Assembly (NCBI GenBank): GCA_012799115.1
Contig: JAAZLY010000103.1
Coordinates: 1 to 8,621, forward strand
From: Bacillota bacterium
GTDB lineage: Bacteria; Bacillota; Limnochordia; Darwinibacteriales; Darwinibacteriaceae
Reading direction: 5' to 3'
DNA length: 8,621 nucleotides
Positions 1-4,909 of this stretch are shown here, piece by piece. Made by a program: the position numbers and the translations under genes. A model generated the notes under the pieces. That model saw nothing but the letters and a program-made list of their open reading frames with translations, was not told where the DNA came from and searched no databases. Within the stretch, counting starts at the first letter, position 1. The number at the start of each line of letters is the position of its first letter.

Positions 1-716
1 GTCGTGGCGTGACTCATGGCGGCCCGAATCTTCTTATCAGGATATCTCCCTTGGAACTCCAAAACAAGCTCTCGAACTCGCTTCAGTGCCTTGGCCTTCC
101 CTCGAATTTTCTCAAAAGGTGCCACTTCACCATCGACAAGTGTTAGGATCGGTTTAATGCTCAGCATCGTCCCGACAAGAGCTGACGCCATCCCGATCCG
201 CCCGTTTTTCTTAAGATACTCGAGGGTGTCTACCACGAAATAGACTTGGAGATCATCAATTGTGTGCTGCAAATCAGCAAGAATATCGTCTAGCTCTTTC
301 CCAGCCCGGACTCCTTCCGCGGCGGCAACCGCCACAAGGCCCAGACCCATGGAAGCAGACTTGCTGTCAACTACCTTGACCTGAATGTCCGAATCAAGCA
401 TGGTGCTTGCAAGGACAGCTGACTGATAGGTGCCACTCATCTTACTGGAAATATGCACAGAGATAATGGTATCCCCAGGTTCGGCAATCTCTTCATACTT
501 GGCGACAAAATCAGCTGGTGATGGCTGGCACGTACTCGGCATCGCCGACTCAGCCTTAAGCCTGTCAAAGAACTCGGCTGTAGAGATTTCTACGCCGTCT
601 TTGAAGATTTCGGAGCCAAACTGTACAGTCAAAGGAACCACATGAATCCCGAGCTCTTCTCTAACTTTCAAGGAAAGATCGCTTCCGCTATCGGTAACTA
701 CATGGATTTTCCCCAA
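1..716 (-). CDS. DegV family fatty-acid-binding protein (FakB-like), 3' end cut by window edge
   Basis: Probable lipid-binding partner of the fatty-acid kinase encoded just upstream. FakB proteins hold a fatty acid while FakA phosphorylates its carboxylate, and the acyl-phosphate is then passed to PlsX/PlsY. 238 complete codons are visible; DegV proteins are usually about 280-290 residues, so some 45 C-terminal residues lie off the window. Seen in the sequence: N-terminal VTDSGSDL (residues 7-14), PSTCQPSP (60-67, the usual TSQPS region), SSKMSGTYQSA (90-100, the conserved S-GTYQSA loop), and the DTLEYLKKNGRIG segment (163-175). The start is a TTG at 716-714, chosen because GGGAGGG at 724-730 lies 7 bp upstream and no ATG/GTG gives a better N-terminus. 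It sits 14 bp after the fakA stop, in the same operon. The family call is firm. The FakB role is inferred from family and neighbour; DegV paralogues can bind different lipids. Confidence 0.92.
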   Translation of the reverse strand, partial: MGKIHVVTDSGSDLSLKVREELGIHVVPLTVQFGSEIFKDGVEISTAEFFDRLKAESAMPSTCQPSPADFVAKYEEIAEPGDTIISVHISSKMSGTYQSAVLASTMLDSDIQVKVVDSKSASMGLGLVAVAAAEGVRAGKELDDILADLQHTIDDLQVYFVVDTLEYLKKNGRIGMASALVGTMLSIKPILTLVDGEVAPFEKIRGKAKALKRVRELVLEFQGRYPDKKIRAAMSHAT

Positions 717-723
717 TCTAAGA

Positions 724-730
724 CCCTCCC
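724..730 (-). promoter_or_regulatory. Ribosome binding site of the DegV gene (supports a TTG start)
   Basis: GGGAGGG on the minus strand begins immediately after the fakA stop codon (TAA at 733-731). It lies 7 bp upstream of TTG at 716. It decides the start because no ATG or GTG in frame is similarly placed. Confidence 0.75.
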
Positions 731-2404
731 TTATTCCACTGAGACAATGTAGTAATAGAGCGGTTGCCCGCCAGAATAAACCTCCACTTCACAATCTGGA
801 TAGTCATTCTGCAACGTATTGCCCAGCTTTTCAGCCTCCTCGGCACTATGATCCTCACCGTAGTAGATGCTAATCACAGAGGAGTCTTCGTCCACCATCG
901 TACGCACAAGGTCCAGTGCCACCGCATCAGGGCTTGCTCCGACAACGGCTATTTTGCCTTCTGCAAGACCGATGATATCTCGTTCTTCGATCTGCAAATC
1001 ACCAGCGACAGTCGAACGTACAGCGTAGGTGACTTCGCCGGTCTTCACTTCACTAAGACTGCCTTCCATCGCAACCAAATTCTCTTCTAGAGTGTCATCT
1101 TCGACAAAGTACATCATGGCGCTGATCCCTTGCGGCGCGGATCGGGTTGAGACTACTCCGACCTTTTTGTCGACAAGCTCCTTGACCTGCTGCGCAGAGA
1201 AAATCACATTCTTATTATTGGGTAGAATAATTACAGATTCAGCATTGACACTATTCACAGCCTTCACAAGGTCCTCTGTACTCGGATTCATTGTTTGACC
1301 GCCTGTAACTACATGATCAACGCCTAGGCTACGGAAGATCTCAGCCAATCCGTCACCAGCAACAACCGCTACAATTCCTACTGACTTTGGTTCCGACGCG
1401 GAATCAACTGCCGGAAAACCTACTACATTATCAGTACTATAATTGAGACGATGATTCTCATCATGACTGGCAAACTCCTGATTTTGGAGCATCATATTAT
1501 CAATAGCAATCTCGGTGAGGTTACCCAACTCTCCGCAGAATTGAAGAACTTCACCAGGGTAATCTGTGTGTATGTGTACTTTTGTCACCTGTTCATCGCC
1601 TACTACGATCATCGAGTCTCCCTTAGGGGCCAATTCTGTGCGAATCAACTCAGGATCAATGCCTTCACCCAAAATGATGAACTCGGTACAGTACTTGTTC
1701 ACTACGACTTCTTGGCTTAGACGCGCTAAATCGGCGGTGTCCGCGGGAGCCGTGGGCTGTTCTGCGAGGAGCTCTTCCATTTCCTCGGGTGATGTGGTCA
1801 AACCAGCCCAAAATCCCTCAAAAATGCAAACGAGACCTTGGCCTCCAGCGTCAACAACGCCTGCTTCCTTGAGAACCGGAAGAATGTTCGGTGTGTCTGC
1901 AAGGGACTCTTGAGCACCAAATAACGCGGCTTTGATGACGCCAGTGGCATCTGCGCCTTCCTCAGCAGCCTGTTGCGCCGCTTCGCTGGCCACGCGAGCT
2001 ACAGTGAGCATCGTGCCTTCTACGGGCTTCATTACCGCTCTGTAGGTGGTCTGAGAAGCCTCTACAAATGCTCGTGCTATATCCTCCGCCCGAGCTTCAT
2101 GCTTAACCTTTGATAATCCTTCAGAAAAGCCGCGGAAAAACTGCGATAAAATGACGCCACTGTTCCCACGGGCACCCATCAGAGAACCACGGGCTAGTAG
2201 TTGTGTTAGACGCCCTATCTCTCCGTTTTCTGCCCGTTCTAGCTCTTTCACTGCGGCATTGAGAGTTAAAGACATGTTTGTCCCAGTATCACCATCAGGA
2301 ACAGGGAATACATTCAGTGCATTCACCATATCTTTTTGCTGGTCCAGGTTACGTGCCGCTACCAGCAACATATTCTTTAGCGTTACGCCATTAATAACGT
2401 CCAA
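731..2404 (-). CDS. fakA: Fatty-acid kinase catalytic subunit FakA (YloV/DAK-like)
   Basis: Catalyses ATP-dependent phosphorylation of FakB-bound fatty acids, feeding exogenous acyl chains into phospholipid synthesis in the cytoplasm. With the TTG start the protein is 557 residues, close to the usual ~550. The N-terminal DhaL-type kinase domain shows NVFPVPDGDTGTN (31-43), with the metal-binding Asp37 and Asp39, and then GARGNSGVILSQFFRG (77-92). The middle domain carries KYCTEF (Cys239) and VHIHTDYPGE (His277, His279), matching the Cys/His/His zinc site known for FakA. The C-terminal third (about 340-557) is the FakB-interacting region. Two starts compete. GTG at 2422 overlaps the asp23 stop as GTGA but has only a weak upstream site. 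TTG at 2404 has GGAGGA 6 bp upstream and is preferred. Family call is firm; the exact start is moderately sure. Confidence 0.95.
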   Translation of the reverse strand: MDVINGVTLKNMLLVAARNLDQQKDMVNALNVFPVPDGDTGTNMSLTLNAAVKELERAENGEIGRLTQLLARGSLMGARGNSGVILSQFFRGFSEGLSKVKHEARAEDIARAFVEASQTTYRAVMKPVEGTMLTVARVASEAAQQAAEEGADATGVIKAALFGAQESLADTPNILPVLKEAGVVDAGGQGLVCIFEGFWAGLTTSPEEMEELLAEQPTAPADTADLARLSQEVVVNKYCTEFIILGEGIDPELIRTELAPKGDSMIVVGDEQVTKVHIHTDYPGEVLQFCGELGNLTEIAIDNMMLQNQEFASHDENHRLNYSTDNVVGFPAVDSASEPKSVGIVAVVAGDGLAEIFRSLGVDHVVTGGQTMNPSTEDLVKAVNSVNAESVIILPNNKNVIFSAQQVKELVDKKVGVVSTRSAPQGISAMMYFVEDDTLEENLVAMEGSLSEVKTGEVTYAVRSTVAGDLQIEERDIIGLAEGKIAVVGASPDAVALDLVRTMVDEDSSVISIYYGEDHSAEEAEKLGNTLQNDYPDCEVEVYSGGQPLYYYIVSVE

Positions 2405-2410
2405 AACAGT

Positions 2411-2416
2411 TCCTCC
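2411..2416 (-). promoter_or_regulatory. Ribosome binding site of fakA (supports TTG start at 2404)
   Basis: GGAGGA on the minus strand, 6 bp upstream of TTG at 2404-2402. It lies inside the longer reading frame that would start at GTG 2422, which argues that the GTG is not the real start. Confidence 0.65.
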
Positions 2417-2418
2417 GA

Positions 2419-2787
2419 TCACTTTCTCTTTGCAGATGTAACCCGAACACTCTGGACCTTAACATTGACACTGTCTACATTAAGTCCTAACATGGTTTCA
2501 ACTGCATACTTGACCCGCTCTTGCACAATCCTGGCCACTTCAGATATCTTCACACCATACTCCACGACAATGTAGAGCTGGATCGTGACACTGTCTTCGT
2601 TAAACTGGATGTCTACGCCACGTTCAAAGTTGTCGCGACGGAGCAAGTCAGTTAGTTCTTCTTGAATATTACGAGGGGCCATCCCTACGAGCCCATAACA
2701 CTCCATGGCTGCCACACCTGCGATGGTGGCGATGACCTCTTCTCGAATGGAAACTCTCCCAAATTGGGCTTGAATCTCTTGGGCCAC
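2419..2787 (-). CDS. Asp23/YloU family envelope stress protein (DUF322)
   Basis: A 122-residue Asp23/Gls24-family protein; these proteins associate with the cell envelope in Gram-positive bacteria, and loss is linked to wall stress in some species. The biochemical role is not settled. Seen: an N-terminal strand followed by GRVSIREEVIATIAGVAAMEC (about 10-30), then a mixed region ending in the hallmark VEYGVKISEVARIVQERV segment (76-93), and a short basic tail (AKRK). No signal peptide or membrane segment is present. The start is GTG at 2787, with AGGAGGG about 7 bp upstream. It is the first gene of the operon with fakA and the DegV gene, downstream of a promoter at 2839-2867. The same pairing (yloU-yloV) is standard in Bacillus, which supports the identification. 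Confidence 0.93.
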   Translation of the reverse strand: MAQEIQAQFGRVSIREEVIATIAGVAAMECYGLVGMAPRNIQEELTDLLRRDNFERGVDIQFNEDSVTIQLYIVVEYGVKISEVARIVQERVKYAVETMLGLNVDSVNVKVQSVRVTSAKRK

Positions 2788-2838
2788 AATCGTTCCCTCC
2801 TAAAACATTACCAAATTGGACCATAATCTATCATACCC

Positions 2839-2867
2839 ATTCTAACCATTTGCACCCTACTTGTAAA
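2839..2867 (-). promoter_or_regulatory. Sigma-A-type promoter for asp23-fakA-degV
   Basis: Minus strand: -35 TTTACA (2867-2862), 17-bp spacer, -10 TAGAAT (2844-2839). Transcription would start near 2832, leaving a leader of about 45 nt before the GTG of asp23. It stands back to back with the rpmB promoter. Confidence 0.6.
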
Positions 2868-2894
2868 GGTTTTTATCCCCTGCGCAATTCTAGC

Positions 2895-2923
2895 TTGCAA
2901 TTGCTGGAACCCTATGCTACAAT
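2895..2923 (+). promoter_or_regulatory. Sigma-A-type promoter for rpmB with extended -10
   Basis: Plus strand: -35 TTGCAA (2895-2900), exactly 17 bp, -10 TACAAT (2918-2923). TGC immediately before the -10 gives the extended-10 TGn motif. The start would be near 2930, about 34 nt before the rpmB ATG. Spacing and matches make this a good call. Confidence 0.7.
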
Positions 2924-2963
2924 GGAGTTCGTTATGGAAACTTGTTCAAAGGGGGTAAGAAAC

Positions 2964-3155
2964 ATGGCCAGAAGGTGCGTTATTTGTGACAAAGGCACCG
3001 TGTTCGGTAACCTGAGAAGCCACGCTGAAAATAAGAATCGGCGTAACTGGAAACCAAACTTGCAGAAAGCTCGCATCGTCCTGAAAGGGAGTCCAAGACG
3101 GGCTTATGTATGTACAAGATGCCTCAAGAGTGGAAAAGTAGAAAGGGCCTTGTAG
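2964..3155 (+). CDS. rpmB: 50S ribosomal protein L28 (bL28), zinc-ribbon form
   Basis: Structural protein of the large ribosomal subunit, 63 residues as usual for Bacillota L28. Seen: MARRCVICDKG at the N-terminus, then NLRSHAENKNRRNWKPNLQ (16-34) typical of L28, and CTRCLKSGKV near the C-terminus. The two CxxC pairs (Cys5/Cys8 and Cys50/Cys53) mark the zinc-binding 'C+' version. The ATG at 2964 is chosen over an upstream in-frame start at 2850 because AAAGGGGGT (2948-2956) lies 7 bp before it and the promoter's transcription start (~2930) falls inside the longer frame. It is the only plus-strand gene in the window, divergent from asp23 and convergent with thiN. This orientation matches the conserved Bacillus layout. 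Confidence 0.97.
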   Translation: MARRCVICDKGTVFGNLRSHAENKNRRNWKPNLQKARIVLKGSPRRAYVCTRCLKSGKVERAL

Positions 3156-3185
3156 GTTCGCCCCTCTGTAATTTGCTAACGTTGT

Positions 3186-3218
3186 GATACCCCTAGGATT
3201 TCCTAGGGGTATCTTATT
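3186..3218 (+). terminator. Intrinsic terminator of rpmB between convergent genes
   Basis: A perfect 13-bp inverted repeat with a 2-nt loop (3186-3213) is followed on the plus strand by a T-rich tail (TTATTATTA). The minus-strand side lacks a U-tract, so it mainly serves rpmB. It begins 31 bp after the rpmB stop, and its tail reaches the thiN stop codon. The same hairpin could slow transcription coming from thiN. Confidence 0.85.
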
Positions 3219-3219
3219 A

Positions 3220-3864
3220 TTAGTAAACGACCAAAAGAACACCTTCGTCACTCGTGAGCAAGATCTCTTCTTGTTCCGCGATGTTGCTAATCGTCAGGGT
3301 GCTTCCTTTGCTCAGCGTCGCCTGCACCAGTGGATAGCGCAGCCCCTGGGTGGTAACTCCCCGAACCTCCTCACTCAGTGGGATCAGGGACACATAGCTT
3401 CCCTTTGGCACCTGGGCCCGAAACGCACCGATAAAGGCACTGAGTTGTTGACCCTTTGTGATCAATACATTCTCAACCTGTTTCTGGGCTAGGCGGAAAA
3501 GGAGTTCCACATTGCCTAGGGAGTGATCGATGCGGCTTCCCCAACCACCCACGATAGTGATTCTTCGAGCACCCTGCCGCAAGGCATAGTTCACTGCTAA
3601 ATCCAGATCTGTTTCATCCTTCTCCGATGGCACTCGAAAAAACGGCACACCGTACTCTTGCCAATACTCCCGCGTCTCCTCGTCTAAAGAATCTTGATCT
3701 CCGATCACAATCGCTGGTCGCATGCCCCACTTACGGGCAAGAGAAGCGCCCCCATCTGCACAGACAACGAGGGGCTGATACCCTTCTCCTAGGTTGGGAG
3801 GATGGGACGGCACATCGTCGCCCGATCCAATAATTAGGACATCCCTACTTATACTTGGGTACAA
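3220..3864 (-). CDS. thiN: Thiamine pyrophosphokinase
   Basis: Transfers pyrophosphate from ATP to thiamine to give the cofactor TPP, the last step of thiamine salvage, in the cytoplasm. At 214 residues it has normal length. Motifs in order: VCADGGA (34-40), the acidic GDQDS (55-59, usually GDFDS), KDETDLDLA (82-90) and GGWGSRIDHSLGN (106-118), all in the nucleotide/thiamine-binding N-terminal half. The C-terminal part is the beta-rich thiamine-binding domain ending in GVLLVVY. The start is TTG at 3864 with GGAGGG 6 bp upstream. It overlaps the end of thiT by 20 bp, implying coupled translation. It shares the thiT transcript, so the TPP riboswitch upstream should control it and its own product would repress it. 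Confidence 0.95.
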   Translation of the reverse strand: MYPSISRDVLIIGSGDDVPSHPPNLGEGYQPLVVCADGGASLARKWGMRPAIVIGDQDSLDEETREYWQEYGVPFFRVPSEKDETDLDLAVNYALRQGARRITIVGGWGSRIDHSLGNVELLFRLAQKQVENVLITKGQQLSAFIGAFRAQVPKGSYVSLIPLSEEVRGVTTQGLRYPLVQATLSKGSTLTISNIAEQEEILLTSDEGVLLVVY

Positions 3865-4366
3865 AGATCTCCCTCCGTCTACTCAAAACCAAGACCACTA
3901 CTGCCACCAAAATCGTCTCTGGAACCATATACGATGCATTATATCCCGCGGAATAGACCCAGACTGGCGTCCCTTCCGGTGCATACTCGGCAAAGAAGAC
4001 TGCTCCAGCTACTACGTGGGTGAGGTAACGAAGGAACGCACCCACAGAAACACCGAGGACACGATTTCTTTGGAGAAACCCAAATCCGGCCGCTCCCAAG
4101 AGCATAAAAGGTACGGGGTAATCCAAGAGCAGCTGAACAGGGTGGATTACATAGGGAGAAATCAGAAGTTTGACGACGCCCAGCAATGCTCCCCCCGCCA
4201 TTCCTATCTTACCCCCATGCCTAAAGCTTAAGATGAAAATCGGCAACATTTCTAATGACACACTTCCACCCTGGGGCATTTGGAACAGTCGAACAAAAGA
4301 GAGGATAACAGCTGCAGCTACCAAAAGTGAAACCTCGACCATAATCCGCAAGTTCTTGTCACGCAT
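3845..4366 (-). CDS. thiT: Thiamine transporter ThiT, ECF S-component
   Basis: Membrane substrate-binding subunit that captures thiamine and works with the shared ECF module (EcfA, EcfA', EcfT, encoded elsewhere) to import it. The 173-residue protein has about six hydrophobic segments. Family signatures seen: MPQGGSVSLEMLPIF (30-44), IHPVQLLLDYPVPF (74-87), RYLTHVVAG (113-121) and VWVYSAGYNASYMVPE (135-150). The last supplies Trp136, Tyr142, Asn143 and Tyr146, in the region that contacts thiamine in known ThiT structures. ATG at 4366 is chosen because AGGAGGT (4374-4380) lies 7 bp upstream; the longer frame from 4426 starts within the attenuator stem. It is preceded by a TPP riboswitch, which independently supports the substrate. 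No thiamine-synthesis genes are in the window, so the module looks like salvage. Confidence 0.95.
   Translation of the reverse strand: MRDKNLRIMVEVSLLVAAAVILSFVRLFQMPQGGSVSLEMLPIFILSFRHGGKIGMAGGALLGVVKLLISPYVIHPVQLLLDYPVPFMLLGAAGFGFLQRNRVLGVSVGAFLRYLTHVVAGAVFFAEYAPEGTPVWVYSAGYNASYMVPETILVAVVVLVLSRRREIFVPKYK
3871..3876 (-). promoter_or_regulatory. Ribosome binding site of thiN (inside thiT)
   Basis: GGAGGG, 6 bp upstream of TTG at 3864 and within the last codons of thiT. It supports the TTG start and the 20-bp gene overlap. Confidence 0.7.
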
Positions 4367-4373
4367 AAAGAAA

Positions 4374-4380
4374 ACCTCCT
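4374..4380 (-). promoter_or_regulatory. Ribosome binding site of thiT
   Basis: AGGAGGT, 7 bp upstream of ATG at 4366. This near-perfect site fixes the thiT start and excludes the longer frame beginning at 4426. Confidence 0.8.
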
Positions 4381-4416
4381 CTGATTGGCGATTTCGTCCC
4401 ACATGGTACGGAATAG

Positions 4417-4445
4417 AAAAAAACATGGCGACAAGCGGGCCATGT
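4417..4445 (-). terminator. Attenuator terminator of the TPP riboswitch
   Basis: Minus strand: ACATGGC and GCCATGT form a 7-bp stem (4445-4439 with 4429-4423) around a 9-nt loop, extendable by further A-U and G-U pairs. A run of seven T follows (4423-4417). It lies 9 bp downstream of the riboswitch aptamer and 50 bp before thiT. The loop contains CCGCTT (4438-4433), complementary to AAGCGG on the 3' side of the aptamer's P1. That gives a ready antiterminator, so bound TPP should favour termination. Confidence 0.85.
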
Positions 4446-4454
4446 CTTGGTCTA

Positions 4455-4537
4455 CCGCTTCCCTACGCTGGAATTAACCAACAGGTTCTAAGGGTTAGGG
4501 TCAAAAAACCCAGTCTCAGCAAAAGCACCCCTAGCGG
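4455..4537 (-). promoter_or_regulatory. TPP (THI-box) riboswitch aptamer
   Basis: Senses thiamine pyrophosphate and controls thiT-thiN. On the minus strand the conserved elements occur in order: GGGGTGC, CTGAGA (4519-4514, pyrimidine-sensing helix), CCCTaacCCTT, AACCTG (4487-4482), TAAT, CCAGCG and TAGGGAA (ending at 4459). The closing helix P1 is CCGCT (4537-4533) with AGCGG (4459-4455). The order and sequence match the known TPP aptamer closely. A terminator directly downstream shows the switch acts by premature termination rather than by hiding the ribosome site. Confidence 0.95.
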
Positions 4538-4621
4538 AACTCTATCTTTTTATACTATCTATACTTCGCTTGGAAGAAGAGAAGTCCTTTCTGTAATTGA
4601 AAGAAAGCAAAAAACTGTTTC

Positions 4622-4660
4622 AAAAGCGAAGAACACCCTTGGCGTCCAGGGTGCTCTTCG
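4622..4660 (-). terminator. Intrinsic terminator of the candidate ncRNA
   Basis: A 13-bp stem (4660-4648 with 4639-4627) with an 8-nt loop is followed by CTTTTG on the minus strand. One pair is G-U in the minus-strand RNA but would be an A-C mismatch in a plus-strand RNA. There is no T-tract on the plus side, so it acts on minus-strand transcription. The U-run is only four, so some read-through into the thiT leader is possible. Confidence 0.7.
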
Positions 4661-4808
4661 GTTGCCCTACTAGGTGGATAAGTCTGCTTTTTCGCTTCGC
4701 AGGCGATCGCGAATTGTCCTTGCCCAGGGAATGATGGTATTTTTATGGGTGATCCTACTTTACTCCTCTACACTCCTTTCTTATGTATTTGTCTTAGCCA
4801 CCCAGTCT
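4622..4808 (-). ncRNA. Candidate independent non-coding RNA of about 187 nt, family unknown
   Basis: A complete small transcription unit lies between rpe and the thiamine module. It has a near-consensus promoter (4815-4843), a predicted start near 4808 and an intrinsic terminator ending near 4622. No minus-strand frame in it has a credible start codon with a ribosome site. The 5' end (4806-4793) pairs with 4682-4669 as 9 bp, one mismatch, then 4 bp, closing a domain of about 138 nt. The interior begins A/G-rich and apparently unpaired, then has a small TTCGC/GCGAA hairpin near 4713-4696. The layout (closing stem, large open 5' side, about 190 nt) recalls 6S RNA, but the closed domain seems short and I cannot match 6S, SRP, T-box or raiA motifs. 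It could instead be an upstream leader of thiT. What is seen is the promoter, the pairing and the terminator; that the RNA is functional is inferred. Confidence 0.5.
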
Positions 4809-4814
4809 GATTAC

Positions 4815-4843
4815 ATAATACACCTAATTGTCAGACTTGTCAA
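4815..4843 (-). promoter_or_regulatory. Near-consensus sigma-A promoter of the candidate ncRNA
   Basis: Minus strand: -35 TTGACA (4843-4838, perfect), 17-bp spacer, -10 TATTAT (4820-4815, one mismatch). It is the strongest promoter in the window. It stands 34 bp after the rpe terminator U-tract, so it opens a separate unit. Confidence 0.8.
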
Positions 4844-4876
4844 GCATACCCTATCATTTGTGTAAACAATTTAAGC

Positions 4877-4909
4877 AAAAAAAGACAAGGTCCCTTTAGC
4901 CTTGTCTTT
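4877..4909 (-). terminator. Intrinsic terminator of the pbp-prkC-rsgA-rpe operon
   Basis: AAAGACAAGG (4909-4900) and CCTTGTCTTT (4890-4881) form a 10-bp stem with a 9-nt loop, with T7 at 4883-4877. The upstream arm is made of the last codons of rpe, and the TAA stop (4898-4896) lies in the loop. Confidence 0.9.

Noticed and set aside
764..2441. Several plus-strand frames of about 90-115 codons opposite fakA
   Set aside because: They are antisense shadows of a clear FakA gene with no ribosome sites or recognisable motifs.
2850..2963. Upstream extension of rpmB from 2850
   Set aside because: The predicted rpmB promoter and transcription start (~2930) fall inside it, and the ATG at 2964 has the ribosome site and the conserved L28 N-terminus.
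3186..3213. The perfect 28-bp palindrome as an attachment site or protein operator
   Set aside because: Its position between convergent gene ends and the T-rich tail on the rpmB side make an intrinsic terminator the simplest explanation.
4367..4426. N-terminal 20-codon extension of ThiT from 4426
   Set aside because: It would start inside the attenuator stem and lacks a ribosome site. ATG 4366 has a near-perfect AGGAGGT and gives the usual ThiT N-terminus.
4703..4710. Octamer palindrome GCGATCGC as a HIP1-like repeat
   Set aside because: I noticed only this copy in the window, and it lies within a small hairpin of the candidate ncRNA, so there is no sign of a repeated element.
4622..4808. 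Firm call of 6S RNA, SRP RNA or T-box leader for the small transcript
   Set aside because: No SRP GGAAGGAAGCAG-type core or T-box AGGGTGGNACCGCG word is present, and the closed domain of about 138 nt looks short for 6S. The family was left open.
4674..4865. A 63-codon plus-strand frame with hydrophobic stretches, opposite the candidate ncRNA
   Set aside because: No ribosome site precedes its GTG start. The hydrophobic look comes from the pyrimidine-rich complement of an A/G-rich RNA leader, and it lies across the strong minus-strand promoter, so the minus-strand reading explains the region better.
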